This document shows positions 33,071-45,280 of a stretch of 64,000 nt of DNA, piece by piece. Numbering within the stretch: position 1 is the first letter of the stretch; each line of letters begins with the position of its first letter. This DNA comes from Amia ocellicauda. Lineage: Eukaryota > Chordata > Actinopteri > Amiiformes > Amiidae. The DNA lies in assembly GCF_036373705.1 (NCBI RefSeq), contig NC_089851.1, forward strand, positions 58,001,093-58,065,092. Direction: 5' to 3'. Below the pieces are notes generated by a model. The model was not told the DNA's origin. It made no database searches and saw nothing but the letters and a program-made list of their open reading frames with translations. The position numbers and the translations under genes were made by a program.

Positions 33071-34077
33071 ATGGCCAAGACCAAAGAGCTGTCCAAGGAT
33101 GTCAGGGACAAGATTGTAGACCTACACAAGGCTGGAATGGGCTACAAGACCATCGCCAAGCAGCTTGGTGAGAAGGTGACAACAGTTGGTGTGATTATTC
33201 GCAAATGGAAGAAACACAAAATAACTGTCAGTCTCCCTCAGTCTGGGGCTCCATGCCAGATCTCACCTCGTGGAGTTTCAATGATCATGAGAACGGTGAG
33301 GAATCAGCCCAGAACTACATGGGAGGATCTTGTTAATGATCTCAAGGCAGCTGGGACCATAGTCACCAAGAAAACAATTGGTAACACACTATGCCGTGAA
33401 GGACTGAAATCCTGCAGCGCCCGCAAGGCCCCCCTGCTCAAGAAAGCACATGTACAGGCCCGTCTGAAGTTTGCCATCATCTGAATGATTCAGAGGAGAA
33501 CTGGGTGAAAGTGTTGTGGTCAGATGAGACCACAATCCAGCTCTTTGGCATCAACTCAACTCGCCGTGTTTGGAGGAGGAGGAATGACCCCAAGAACACC
33601 ATCCCCACCGTCAAACATGGAGGTGGAAACATTAGGCTTTGGTGGTGTTTTTCTGCTAAGGGGACAGGACAACAGCACCGCATCAAAGGGATGATGGACA
33701 GGGCCATGTACCATCAAATCTTAGGTGAGAACCTCCTTCCCTCAGCCAGGGCATTGAAAATGGGTCGTGGATGGGTATTCCAGCATGACAATAACCCAAA
33801 ACACACAGCCAAGGCAACAAAGGAGTGGCTCAAGAAGAAGCACATTAAGGTCCTGGAGTGGCCTAGCCAGTCTCCAGACCTTAATCCCATAGAAAATCTG
33901 TGGAGGGAGCTGAAGGTTCGAGTTGCCAAACAGCCTCGAAACCTTAATGACTTGGAGAGGATCTGCAAAGAGGAGTGGGACAAAATCCCTCCTGAGATGT
34001 GTGCAAACCTGGTGGCCAACTACAAGAAATGTCTGACCTCTGTGATTGCCAACAAGGGTTTTGCCACCAAGTACTAA
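33071..34077 (+). pseudogene. Tc1 transposase with one frameshift
   Basis: ATG at 33071 starts [20 protein letters not shown], the paired-like helix-turn-helix N-terminus (residues ~1-110). The frame runs to 33484 and then continues in another frame from about 33478 ([18 protein letters not shown]). The DD34E triad is visible as [12 protein letters not shown] and [11 protein letters not shown]. The protein ends [11 protein letters not shown] at 34077. Total length of about 335 residues is normal for the family. One frameshift near 33478 disables it. Confidence 0.93.
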
Positions 34078-34541
34078 GTCGAAGGGGTCAAATACTTATT
34101 TCCCTCATTAATATGCAAGTCAATGTATAACTTTTTTGAAATGCGTTTTTCTGGATTTTTTTGTTGTTATTCTGTCTCTCACTGTTAAAATACACCTACC
34201 ATTAAAATCATAGACTGATCATTTCTTTGTCAGTGGGCAAACGTACAAAATCAGCAGGGGATCAAATACTTTTTTCCCCCACTGTATATATTCTAGAAAA
34301 ATATGGAATAATCTGAACAATCAATTATCTAGTAGCAGGTGGCCAACGTTATGCCTTTATCCTAGACACAGCAGCCTATATAACACGGAGATGATATGCA
34401 ACAACATAATGAAACCAGTGTCAATCATTCATTACTAATCACATATCACACACGCATGACGCAATTGGATTGAATGAGCACCATATCGCCATCTATACAA
34501 GAGAAAGTGGACTATTATGACAATTAAAACGGCAGACATCG

Positions 34542-34856
34542 ATGCCCGAAGGCGTGGAAGAAGATGCCAGCCCTACACTTTCAGATCCATCGGAACTTTC
34601 TAGACCTTCCGATCACCTTTTAATAAGACATTATCGGTTTGATAGACACAGCATATCGTTATTGTGTCACCTGCTGAAGGATAAATTGAACAATAGATTT
34701 GCACGCAACCATCCTCTTACCGTGGAGACAATTATGTGCCGCGTTAGCCTATATGCTACAGGCTCCTTTCAAACTACAGTAGGGGACGTTGTGGGGGCGC
34801 CAAGCCACTATCAGCACCGCTATCACAGCTGGCACTGTGGAAAATCAATGATGTAG
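34542..34856 (+). pseudogene. Harbinger transposase fragment
   Basis: 105 residues including LLIRHYRFDRHSISLLCHLL, NHPLTVETIMCRVSLYATGS and FQTTVGDVVGAP, which match the N-terminal part of PIF/Harbinger (HARBI1-like) nucleases. The catalytic domain is absent and the frame ends in unrelated sequence. Confidence 0.7.
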
Positions 34857-34859
34857 ATT

Positions 34860-35185
34860 GACATATATACAACTGACATATACACAATTATATTACACTG
34901 TCATATTACAATGTGTACTATAAAGAGTATCTATGTATGGATCAGTGGCGTAGCCAGGAAAATGAGGGCGAGGCATAATGAGGGATTCACGGTGGGGGTC
35001 TGGGGGTCCTCCACCAGAAAATGTAGAAAATTAAACACCTGAAATGAGCGATTCTGAGTCATATCGGAGTCGAACAACTTATATCAATATCTCCATGAAA
35101 TATATATTTGCTTCACAACCACATATCACAATGGGACACATCCAGTGAACAATCACACATCAACCGACATTATACCGGCAAACTA
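34860..35185. other. Unassigned repeat-like sequence
   Basis: It contains ATCAGTGGCGTAGCCAGGA followed by GGGGGTCTGGGGGTCCTCC, a sequence common at the edges of fish and amphibian transposons. I cannot name the element. Confidence 0.35.
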
Positions 35186-35355
35186 GGGGCCAGATTGAAT
35201 CAAATCTTTGACCGCTGCTAATACAAAACTACAGAACTGGACTCAGTTGCGGCTTCATTCTTCAGTTGATCATTTATTCTAATAATTAATGTAACCACTA
35301 TGATGTTCATTTAGTAGTTTTGTATTAGCCAGTGGGTCAGTTTTTATTGAATACA
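35186..35355. mobile_element. MITE copy 2, divergent
   Basis: Same family as the element at 32457: GGGGCCAGATTGAATC at the left, CTAATACAAAACTAC in the arm, and GTAGTTTTGTATTAGCC at the right. It is the most diverged of the three. Confidence 0.65.
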
Positions 35356-35761
35356 CCGCGCTACACATTATTCTTATTCTTATTATTCTTATTATTATTA
35401 TATGTGTTTATATGTTTATTGGCAATCTTACAAAACAGAGCAATACAAAGTGCACATGACAAGTAAACGCTGATTTAAAGCGTCCCTGAATAAGAGACTT
35501 GCATTTTTCTGGTATTCATATATAACCGAAGATACCAGCATTGATCCACGGCTATAGATAACGCCTGGATAAGATTGTCTGCGAAGACATACAAAATTTA
35601 AAATACACAGCTGTCATCAAGAGCGGCTTTGTTTTTATTATTGTATTATTTTCTCCTACTCTTTTTTAGCCGCTACACAGTACAGGTTTGTAATTGTGTT
35701 TCAGCGGGTAGACTCATGCTTTCAATTTACAGCGTGGAGCTGTACCTTCAGGCGCTATCGT

Positions 35762-36199
35762 GGGGCTGGATAAAATTAAAACTTTGACCCACCCGCTAAT
35801 AGCAAACTACACACCTGTACATCACAGCGGTTACATTTATGGTTAGAAGAAAGTGTCATCTTACTGAAAATGAAGCCGCAACTGAGTACAGTTGTGTAGT
35901 TTGCTATTAGCGGGCGGGTCACAGTTTTGATTTCTCTGCTTTATCGACGCATCGCTCTCCTCGCAGCACGTCCTGCTCTCGCGCCCTCGCTGTCACTCAG
36001 ATTTCAGACACTGTGATTGGCTCGCGATTTCTCTCACGCGCCCGCCCACCCCAGAAACCCCGCCAGAAAATCCGGCTCCTCCCGCTCGCAGCTCCGCACA
36101 TTTCAGATTTAATTCAGCGAGGAGCTGAGCTGCGAGATCCCCTCCTGTGACTCTTCTGGGACTTTTCGCGCTCGCAAACATTTTTGATTTAATCCTGCC
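35762..36199. mobile_element. MITE copy 3, interrupted by a GC-rich insert
   Basis: GGGGCTGGATAAAATTAAAAC starts the copy; its right arm stops at TTTTGATTT (35925-35933) and resumes after a ~250-bp insert at TTTTGATTT AATCCTGCCC (36182-36199). The repeated TTTTGATTT looks like a 9-bp target duplication. Confidence 0.65.
35934..36181. mobile_element. GC-rich 248-bp insert in MITE copy 3
   Basis: It is CpG-rich, in contrast to its AT-rich surroundings, and contains an inverted repeat CGCAGCT..AGCTGCG around 36090-36136. No coding sequence recognised. The flanking 9-bp repeat suggests insertion rather than internal sequence. Confidence 0.45.
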
Positions 36200-36229
36200 C
36201 TTAGTCTTTTGCTGTTACAATGTACAAAG

Positions 36230-37364
36230 ACAGAGTAGGTCTGTATTTTCGGGTGTAGCTCGCACAGTACACGTCTTATGTTTACCCTTTCAACTCTACT
36301 TTGTAGAGCCAGCGATTCTGCATTGTTCAGTATATAATATGTCACCATAATATACGATCTCACTGAGATAGAAGAGGACAAAATCGTGCCCCCGTGTTGC
36401 ATCGTTAACATTAAACAGTAGTAATGCACTCGCGGTGGCACTCGATCTCAGATTGAAATGATTTTCAAATTAAAGCAATAACCCACCACTACAGATTCAG
36501 CAACGTCATTGCTGTTGTACCATTGTTCATATTCTTGTATTTATTTTAATAACTTGTATTTTCGTGTTTTGTGAATCACTTTTAATTCTATGTTTTAGTT
36601 TCACTTTCGGTTTGTCTAGCTTTTCTCAACGGCTTTCTTTCTGAAACGATCCCTCACTATAACAAATCTCAGTTTATACTATTTGTATTTGCTTGCAGAA
36701 GTGTCTGTGTGTTTAAACAGATACTTTCCATTGTAGTACTGTTGCAAGTGACTGATAGTTCTTAGTTTTTACGATGTGCATGCCAAAGATGGCGCCTGAA
36801 TCTTGTTTTCTCAGTGAAAAATATGATATATGCTGCCACAAGTGGAGACAGTGCATCATTACAGTAAAAAAATTGACTTTTTGTCTAAAACATTTGTTCA
36901 TTGCGCCCATATTTCTTCACGTAGGAACTTTTCTTATAGAATATTTGTAGAGAACAGTCCACAGATGCTGTATACCAAAGCACACATCAGCCAGTCAAAT
37001 GGTCTATGAGGAGCTGAGGCTCAAGTGTTTTCAGCTTAATTGAAAATTGTGAGCACACCATGTGACTTATCATTTTTTTGATATATCCAAATCAAGTATT
37101 TACATAAGCACACTATGTAGAAAAAGTTTCATAACTCAACTCTTTACCATTCCTGATAAAACACTGTTTGAAAACGGTCCAATTTTTTGGACTACATTCA
37201 AGATGGCTGCCAAACCATGTGACGTTAGGCCACCATATTGTATTTAAGTGACCATACCATAGCCCCTACACTCATACCATAGTTTGGTGAGTTTTCACCA
37301 AGCAGTTCAAAAGTTATAGGCATTTGAAAATATTCTGGCGGAAGAAAAGAAAAATAAATAAATA

Positions 37365-37423
<59 letters not shown>

Positions 37424-38354
37424 TCCTTACAACAACAATAGGCTTCCAGGCATCCTGGACCTGGAAGCGTAATAATAAATATATCTGCAAGCAGCAATGC
37501 AGGGGGCCAAATACACATCTACACAGTACTAACACAGTCTAATACATTCTAATGTACTTCAAACCTGCTATTTATGACACGTTATGCAATTTAAGCATTG
37601 CTTTAAGCATCTCGTTTCATCAATCGTATTGCCTTTAACAAATCTGATGGAGGATCTAGCCAAGGGCATGTGTACAGAATTCCACATCAATCGTACCTGC
37701 GGTTTCACAGAAGAAGACGTTTGAAAATTGTCCAAAATCTGTCACTTAAACCAATCTGGCAACCAGCCAGTGACAAATGACTTCCATATTACATATGGCA
37801 ATGCTCTACACAGCTGTGTATCACTGTATGAAGTGTATTGTTTGTATAAGCTTTTGAAAATAACTGCAGAAACATTTTCATAATAATACTAATGAAATAT
37901 ATTCGTTGCAGACAACTATTGAGGCTTCCAGGTGATTCCAGTCAATAAATGTATGGTTTCACACCCCTAATAATATAAATCAGATGAAAGCAAATTTTGA
38001 CAAAATCGGAAGAGTTTTCATGTTGAAGTTCCCCCTCTTGTGGTCACATATGTTGAAGTACAAGCCAGTATTAATCTCAAAAAGTCAACTACCCTGATTT
38101 GATTTCAATATATCATTTTTAATTAAATTAGTTTAATAATATAAATAGCTCTGGTATCATAATAAATGAGTAAACACTTTATTCTACAAGTCTCATTTGT
38201 GTACTTGTATAGCATAGAACTGCTGCAGCTTTTCAATTCGCAGTAATCATCCGAACCTCATTTAGTAGCTTAATTTCTGTTTCATTTGGTTGTCACATTG
38301 ATTACCGATGTGCACGTTATATATAATTATGGCTTGTAAATTCAATGTTTTATA
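36230..38354. repeat. Tandem ~2.2-kb repeat, unit 1
   Basis: It shares a collinear series of segments with 41208-42160 plus 54420-55780: GTAGCTCGCACAGTA, AGAGCCAGCGATTCTGCA, ACCACTACAGATTCAGCAAC, TATACCAAAGCACACATCAG, CAAAAGTTATAGGCATTTGA, AAGTTCCCCCTCTTGTGGTC. It contains a (TAA)n tract at about 37366-37420 and holds no gene. This unit is uninterrupted at the point where unit 2 carries the Polinton. Confidence 0.75.
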
Positions 38355-38745
38355 CACTGTAAAAAATTAATCATGGGTCTTGTAATTTTCACTAAATGTT
38401 TTTACGTAATTATTAAAAATAATGTGTACATTTTATTAATGAAATTGTGGTTTAGTGTTTGATACAAAATATTGAGAAGATTTCACTAATAGAACCAAGA
38501 GATACATTTTCCTCTTTTATTTAAGGACATTTCTGCAATTTTAAGGCTTAAGAGAATTAGTTCAATTTTAGTTGTCTCATGTCGATGCCTATTCTGACGA
38601 GCTGATGAGTTGAAACAGGTGTCTTAAATTAACGAAATCCAATATTCCACAAAAAGTGTGACAGGTAAAATGTCTTTCTCTCTAGAGATCAGTATGGATT
38701 GAAAGGTTTGTTTGATGTTGGCTTGAGAAAGAATAGCCAAAAGAG

Positions 38746-38804
<59 letters not shown>

Positions 38805-39121
38805 ATTAGATAAGTGCTGATTGGCTCGCAAATAGAACCGTATAGTACGAAGTTTGAGTTCAACTTTGTAGACAGAACCTTTTTGTTTTCTAAATAAAAA
38901 GTCCAAAAATGTACACAACTTAAAAAAAAGTCACATAATGTAAATAAGTTGTCACAGAATAAGAATATGTGAATAACTCAATTTTGTCAAAAATGTCAGA
39001 TAGAACCTTATAATTCCAAGGGGATGAACCTGAACAATACTTTTTTACAATTAAATTGTCTAAAACAACTGTGAAAATATTTAACACAAATAAGACTTTT
39101 GTCAGCCACTATATTAAGAAA

Positions 39122-39307
39122 GGTAACACTTTATTTAGGTGGTCCACTTTAGAAATTCTACTGAGTATAAGTAACTTTGCAACTACGTGTTAACGTAATC
39201 TATTAACCCTAACCTAACAGTTTACTTGCAGTCTACTAATACTCTAATGAGAGTAGTTACTTACAGTTAGTAGAATGTCTAAAGTGGACCATCGAAATAG
39301 TGTAACC
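39122..39307. mobile_element. MITE with GGTAACACTTTAT ends
   Basis: 186 bp. GGTAACACTTTATTTAGG and GGTCCACTTTAGAAATTCTAC at the left are mirrored at the right as TAGAATGTCTAAAGTGGACC and TAGTGTAACC. The ends resemble a very common fish non-autonomous element. Confidence 0.7.
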
Positions 39308-39439
39308 AAAAAAAAAAAATGTAGGTTATATCTTTCAGTCCTCAAACCCAAAAGGCGTGATGTAAGGCAGAGTGTAATTTCATTTATATGTAACAGAGAG
39401 CAGCTAGTAAGAGCTGTGTGAGTAAACCTCACTCCACTT

Positions 39440-39656
39440 GGCCTCAAGAGGTGCCCCAGTGACTGATGCTAGAGGCTATGATCTTTAGCGTCCTTGTTAG
39501 TGCACCCACCTCCAATGCCGGTGAAGCTGGTTCGAATTTTGCTTGGAGCGGTGCAAGTAGGACCAGTTACATTTACAGATTGGGATCAACATCAGTGTTA
39601 AGGTGCAAAGCTTCAGTTGAAGCAACCCTTCGGATCCCAGTGAATCAGGCACCCCA
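39440..39656 (+). mobile_element. tRNA-like SINE candidate
   Basis: A B-box-like GGTTCGAATTT near 39530 follows an A-box-like stretch about 45 bp upstream. Near-direct repeats (GGTGCCCCAGTGA at 39448 and GGCACCCCAGTGA at 39647) bracket it. Weak evidence. Confidence 0.35.
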
Positions 39657-39659
39657 GTG

Positions 39660-40040
39660 AGCGCTTCCAGTAACAGTTTAGACTCTCAGCAGGAGACAGG
39701 CCCGGGAAATAAAGTCACTGACACAATGTCAGTTTGTTTATCTTCGTTTATTGAAAGTTTCACACAGCCTTTTATACATCTACAAGCAATATTTCATAGG
39801 TGGTTCGGGGCAGTCCCGAACCTGAATGAAATTTTCTTTGCATATGTCCCAGGGCAGTTCCGAGACACAGGAAGAAATAATTGATAAGGTATTCTTTATA
39901 ATTGGGAAAACAACTTTACCCCAACAATCAGAATAAGTAAACTGAAAATTAGAATTAATGTGGGGGCTGTTTTACATTCTGAATGCACTATATTCCTCAT
40001 GTAAACATGGTTAATTTGCAGTTTTCCCCCCTACACTGGT
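39660..40040 (-). mobile_element. LTR-like block, boundaries unclear
   Basis: On the - strand a TATAAAA (about 39768) is followed about 20 bp later by AATAAA (about 39746), the spacing of an LTR promoter and polyadenylation signal. Clear TG..CA ends and a target duplication were not found. Treated as a possible old LTR fossil. Confidence 0.3.
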
Positions 40041-40317
40041 GTCACCAAATGTATTTTTTTTCTTTACCCTGAATACACCCTCTGTCATTGGTGAAACTAT
40101 ATTTGAGCTTGTTATTTTGACAGTGTGTGCCGTCCACTGAAACATATTTTTTTGTTTTAGTGTTTACAAAGAAATTTAGAATTTTAAGTTGTTATAAGAA
40201 AAATGTTTCAAAATGTTTGTTTACAACCGTACACAAATAAACTTTATAATTATGGACAGATATATAATGATAGAGAGACAGACAAGATAAAAATACTTAT
40301 TTAATGGTTGTTTTACA

Positions 40318-40615
40318 GTGCGACAATACAGATGTACAGCAAGATCTCCTGCCGCAAATAATGAAAATTGCCATCTGCAAGAGGGATGATCAGGAGGACG
40401 TCAGCATCATCTTGGAGGGGGTGCAAGTCATGGCTGGCTTGGAAAATCTGTCTAGAGCCTGTGCTGTTTTTCTTGGACTGACGTATGCACTAAACCTCAC
40501 CTACTCGAAAGAACTGAGGCACACATTTGAGGCCTTTCAGAAGCTCTTCTTAGAACTGGATGTGTGCAAGTTTTCCCCCAAATTACTAACACTTAAAAAC
40601 AAACTCATGTCTTAG
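40318..40615 (+). CDS. Terminal exon of a transposon-linked protein
   Basis: A good acceptor (TTGTTTTACAG, ending 40317) opens a frame that reads CDNTDVQQDLLPQIMKIAIC, then IILEGVQVMAGLENLSRACA, then FLGLTYALNLTYSKELRHTF and ends LSP-like KFSPKLLTLKNKLMS at 40615. An AATAAA at 40896 could polyadenylate it. I recall very similar C-terminal ends in many fish proteins annotated 'sterile alpha motif domain-containing protein 3-like', a multi-copy repeat-associated family. No upstream exons are convincing here, so it is probably a partial gene inside the element. Confidence 0.5.
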
Positions 40616-41207
40616 ATTGAGAGACAAAGCATTATTACCAAGTTCTGGTGGAAAAAAACTGCACTGATTGAGCGTTTGATACTGTTCTACATGATTGTTG
40701 TTCATACAATCTTTTAGCTAGTATAAATGGTTTTATACATTTTGCTACAAGTTGTTATTTGTATGCACATGTTTTTGTGTAACAAAATGATGTTTCTCAA
40801 TGACATGGGAAATGTAAACTTTTTTTTTTCATGTCTTAAAACTGCTGCTTACATTTTATATATATTTGTTATTTATGGTTACAGTCCAAAAAGACAATAA
40901 AAGCATGTTTGTCAACAAAAACTGCATTTTGTATTCATTATTATCTTAACCTGAAAAAGGCAGTACATTTTATAATTAAGTCATTTTAATTAATACAAAT
41001 GAGTAAATTTTACTTGATTAATTTGTGAGAAAACATACAATAAAAAAGATTAAATTAAATTCATTGTGTGCCATAGACTAAATAATTTAGGAAATTTTAC
41101 TTAATTTATTCGCGTAGATTTCGCAAAAAAACTAAACCTTAAAAAATATGTGTAATAATGTTACCATAATTTTTTAAAGTAGATTGCATGTAACATTTTT
41201 TACAGTG

Positions 41208-42160
41208 TACAATTCCAGCTTGTAAAAGCAATGTTTTTCATAAAGCGGGAAATATGTCCAATTACTAATATCAAGCGCCTCAATGAGCAGGTCCGTTTAT
41301 TCGATTGTAGCTCGCACAGTAAACGTCTTATGTTCGCCCTTTCAATTATATTGAATAGAGCCAGCGATTCTGCACAGTTCAGTATACATGTCACCATAAG
41401 TTACGATTTCACTGAGAGAGAAGAGCACAAAATCGCCCCCTGTGTTGCATCGTTAACTATTTAACCAGGAACTGATGCATGGATCCAGCCAATCTCAGTT
41501 TGAAATGATGTTCAGTTGAAAGCAATAATCCACCACTACAGATTCAGCAACATCACCGCTCTTGTACCACTGTTGATTTTAATGTATTTTATGTATTTTA
41601 CATAATGTGTATTTATGTTTCATGTGAATCACATTTAATCCAATTTTTTAGTTTCACATTTGTTTTCTCTTGCTTCTCTTCAAGGTTTCTCTACAGCTGA
41701 AATAATCCCTAATTTAAACACATCTCAATTTACACTATTTGTATTTGCAGACAGAAGTGTCTGTGTGTTTAAAATAATAGTTTCCACTCTAATAATGTTG
41801 CAAGTGACTGATAGTGTTTTGTTGTTACGATGTACATGCCCAAGATGGCCGCTTCATTTTTTAAAATCTCAGTGCTGTTTGTGGTATATGCTGCTACCAG
41901 TGGTGACAGTGTTTTATTGCAGGCTTAAAATTGAACAAAATGTACAGTAAGTCAAAATATTTTGTTCATTACTGCTATGTTTCTTCATGTAGGAATTGTC
42001 TTTTAGGATATGTGTAGAACACAGTCCAAAGATACTGTATACCAAAGCACACATCAGCCAGTATAAGGGTTTATGAGAAATCGAGGCATAATCCAAGATT
42101 GTTGCCACACTGTGTGACTTATCAATGTTTGGTAATACACATTTCAAGTACTAACATCAG
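41208..42160. repeat. Tandem ~2.2-kb repeat, unit 2, left part
   Basis: Continues at 54420 after the Polinton. It starts TACAATTCCAGCTTGTAAAAG, which resembles both the end of unit 1 (38325-38354) and the start of unit 3 (55765 onward), as expected for head-to-tail units. No gene. Confidence 0.75.
42155..42160 (+). repeat. 6-bp target duplication of the Polinton, left
   Basis: CATCAG here and CATAAG at 54420-54425. The empty site in repeat unit 1 (37103-37108) reads CATAAG. Six bp is the usual Polinton duplication. Confidence 0.8.
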
Positions 42161-42850
<690 letters not shown>

Positions 42851-42912
42851 AAATAAAATAAATTAAATTAGAAAAAGAGAACAAAATAAAGTTTTGATCA
42901 AAAAAGTACTTA

Positions 42913-42994
42913 CCCAGAGTGGAATTCCAACCCACACAGACATACATCTATTAGATCTTAAGTCCAATGCCTTAACCACTCAGCCACCTGGGTG
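42913..42994 (-). tRNA. tRNA-Leu (TAA) inside the Polinton
   Basis: An 82-nt class II tRNA on the - strand. Acceptor strands ACCCAGG and TCTGGGT pair fully with one G:T; D-arm GGCTGAGTGGTTAAGGC; anticodon stem TTGGA/TCTAA with loop CTTAAGA, anticodon TAA; long variable arm; T-stem GTGGG/TCCAC; a run of six T lies about 7 nt past the 3' end (42900-42906). It is close to vertebrate tRNA-Leu(TAA). One oddity is the T-loop TTGGAAT, with G in place of the conserved C of TTCG, which also touches the B box. It sits between the left inverted repeat and the integrase, pointing outward. Confidence 0.85.
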
Positions 42995-43019
42995 TTACTA
43001 TTTGGTATAAGTTACTAAG

Positions 43020-44112
43020 TTGAAGGGTGTATTCATTAATCACGAGAAAATGAACCATGAAGAGAGATTAAAAGAGATCTATTATACGCCTAAAGAAGCC
43101 GGTCGTTTTGGAGGACTCGATACACTGCTGAGAAGTGCCAGAGCAAAGGGTGACCGTATAAAAAGAGAACATGTTTCACAATGGTTATCGGATCAATATA
43201 CATACACAGTGCACAGACCAGCGCGGGTGAGGTTTAAGAGGAACTTGACACTGGTACAAGACATTGACTGGCAATGGCAGGCAGACCTGGTGGAAATGGG
43301 TCAGTTCTCAAAGTTCAACAACGGTATGAAATACATTCTAACCTGTATAGATGTGTTGTCCAAATACGCCTGGGCAGTACCATTAAAAAACAAAACGGGT
43401 CAGCAAGTGTGTGCCGCCTTTAAAAGAATATTCACCCAAGGGCGCGTTCCAAAGAAACTGCAGACAGATCAGGGGAAAGAATTCCTCAACCATGGTTTTC
43501 AAAGTCTTCTCAAGCAATACCAAATTGTACATTTTGTGACAAATAGTAAAGTGAAAGCCAGTGTGGTAGAGAGATTCAATAGGACTATAAAATCGAAAAT
43601 GTGGAAGTACTTTAGAGCTGTTTCACAGTTACAATCACACATTCCATAGAACTGTCAAGGAACGACCAGTAGATGTCACCCATGACAATGCCCTGAGGGT
43701 GTGGAGGACTGTGTATGGGTCATTTGTAAAAAGCAAACCTTCAAAATTTAAGTTTAAAGAAGGTGATCATGTGAGGGTGTCGAGAATAAAAGGGAAATTT
43801 GAAAAGGGGTATGAGCAAACATTCACAGATGAAATATTCATAGTTAAAAAATGTGTGCCTGGATTAAGGCCTATTTACAAACTAAAAGATTATGCTGGTG
43901 ACGACATAAAAGGTCAGTTTTACACCGAAGAGTTACAAAAGATAAACCCAAATGGTGACAGAGTCTATCGAATACAGAAAATTTTAGACTCCAGAGGCCG
44001 TGGCCGGGGTAAACAAGTTTTAGTCAAATGGCTGAGTTGGGGAGTTAAATTTAATAGTTGGATCAAAGCTTCAGAGGTGAAAGACATAGCCCCGGGGGTT
44101 GTGAGAGGATAA
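43020..44112 (+). pseudogene. Polinton integrase region (retroviral-type, chromodomain)
   Basis: An rve-type DDE integrase core is visible (ADLVEMG, LQTDQGKEF, VVERFNRTIK), followed by an SH3-like stretch (FKEGDHVRVSRIKGKFEKGY) and a C-terminal chromodomain (YRIQKILDSRGRGRGKQVL, VKWLSWG). In Polintons this enzyme inserts the element and makes the 6-bp duplication. Old and broken. Confidence 0.9.
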
Positions 44113-44115
44113 AAA

Positions 44116-44861
44116 ATGAGTGAAAATGGATTTTACCTGACTTTTACCAGTAATGCCTCGGAGACACTATTTCCTAACAACAAGAGCTCCAACTTCACTG
44201 ACCATCTAGCCAAATCCATCGATCTACCAGGTAAATGGGAGGTAGGGATGGTGGAGATGCACTACCCCATGACCATCAATACGTTTGACAGGAAACAGAG
44301 CTTTGAATTGCATTCTGAGACAACCGATACAAACTGATATTATGAAATATCACAAGGCTACTATAAAAACATTGATGTATTGTTAACAGCCATGAATAAT
44401 GCTGTCAAGGCCGTCCCCACATTGCCCAAGGTATACTTTCAATACAACTATATTAGAAGCGTGAGGCTTTTCAGGGATTCGACTTTATTGTTTTTTACCA
44501 CGGGCCAGCTAGCACATGTCTTGGGGTTCATTCCCGAGAAGGGGGGGGGGGGGGGGAATCGCCCCAGCCTGCGGATATTACAGCGGGTTTTAACCACATG
44601 TATGTTTATACCGATATAATTGAACACCAACTAGTGGGTGACATGTATGCCCCGCTTCTGCGCTGTATACCTAAAAAAGGGGAAGAAGGCAAGTTTGTTA
44701 CGCTGTTATATGATAAGCTCCACTATGTCCCCCTGAGCATGGATGAATTCGACACCATCAGCACTGAAATAAAGACTGACCAGAACGGACATGTGACATT
44801 CGCATACGGCAAGGTGATAGTGAAGTTGCATTTCCAACCTGTTAGATACAACCACTTTTAA
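44116..44861 (+). pseudogene. Polinton structural protein, probably minor capsid
   Basis: Begins MSENGFYLTFTSNAS with FPNNKSSNF and LAKSIDLPGKWEVGMVEMHY, an N-terminus I know from conserved animal Polinton proteins of about 250 residues. Its position next to the major capsid gene suggests the minor capsid (penton-like) protein; that role is inference. Broken. Confidence 0.65.
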
Positions 44862-44864
44862 ATC

Positions 44865-45277
44865 ATGGTGATTGTTAAAAACTATGGAGACCCGCACATG
44901 TATAGGAACTACTACAAGTATCAGGCGGGTAACGGCCTCCCCGGTTTCGCCGGGATGCCAGTACAATACGGTGCGGGGGTAGCTGGTAGCTATGCCTTTT
45001 CTGAGACGCGGATTAGAAATTGTCAAACCACACGTCAAATTGGCTGCCAGAAACATAGCTAAAGATGTGGTCGGGCAGGTTACAAGTGCGGTGGCCAGTA
45101 GAATTCATGCTCCGAAAGGTCAGGAGAGGCATTAAAAGGAAAAGAACGACACCACTGGGGCTCACAGGACCGCCGGCCCCTGTTAAAAGGACTATACAGA
45201 AGAAACACAATCATAAGAGAAACGGGGCTGGTAAGAAAAGGAGCTCCAGGCAACAACATCGCGGGGATATATTTTAA
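44865..45277 (+). pseudogene. Polinton small basic virion-type protein
   Basis: A Gly-rich start (YKYQAGNGLPGFAGMPVQYG) and a later very basic tail (RKRQ-type, ending before the capsid gene) fit the small protein usually found between the minor and major capsid genes, possibly analogous to adenovirus core or lytic peptides. Broken. Confidence 0.5.
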
Positions 45278-45280
45278 ACA

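Larger units (their letters stand above)
32702..34286 (+). mobile_element. Tc1-like transposon, nearly complete, IR/DR type
   Basis: A 1585-bp element bounded by TACAGTGAGGGAAAAAAGTA and its inverse at a TA site. Each ~205-bp inverted repeat holds two copies of the AGTATTTGATCCCCT motif (32716 and 32892; mirrored at 34086 and 34258), the IR/DR layout of many fish Tc1 elements. Between the left repeat and the transposase lies a 97-bp palindrome. The transposase has a single frameshift. Confidence 0.93.
38355..41207 (+). mobile_element. 2.85-kb CACTG-ended DNA element
   Basis: Ends CACTGTAAAAAAT and ATTTTTTACAGTG form a 13-bp inverted repeat flanked by TA. It contains a terminal coding exon (40318-40615) with a polyadenylation signal, plus a GATA microsatellite (38745-38803), a smaller MITE (39122-39307) and an LTR-like block. 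It sits exactly at the junction between units 1 and 2 of the 2.2-kb repeat. The family name is not certain to me. Confidence 0.6.

Noticed and set aside
37225-37535. Poly-Tyr / poly-Ile frames
   Set aside because: Simple (TAA)n microsatellite translated in two frames.
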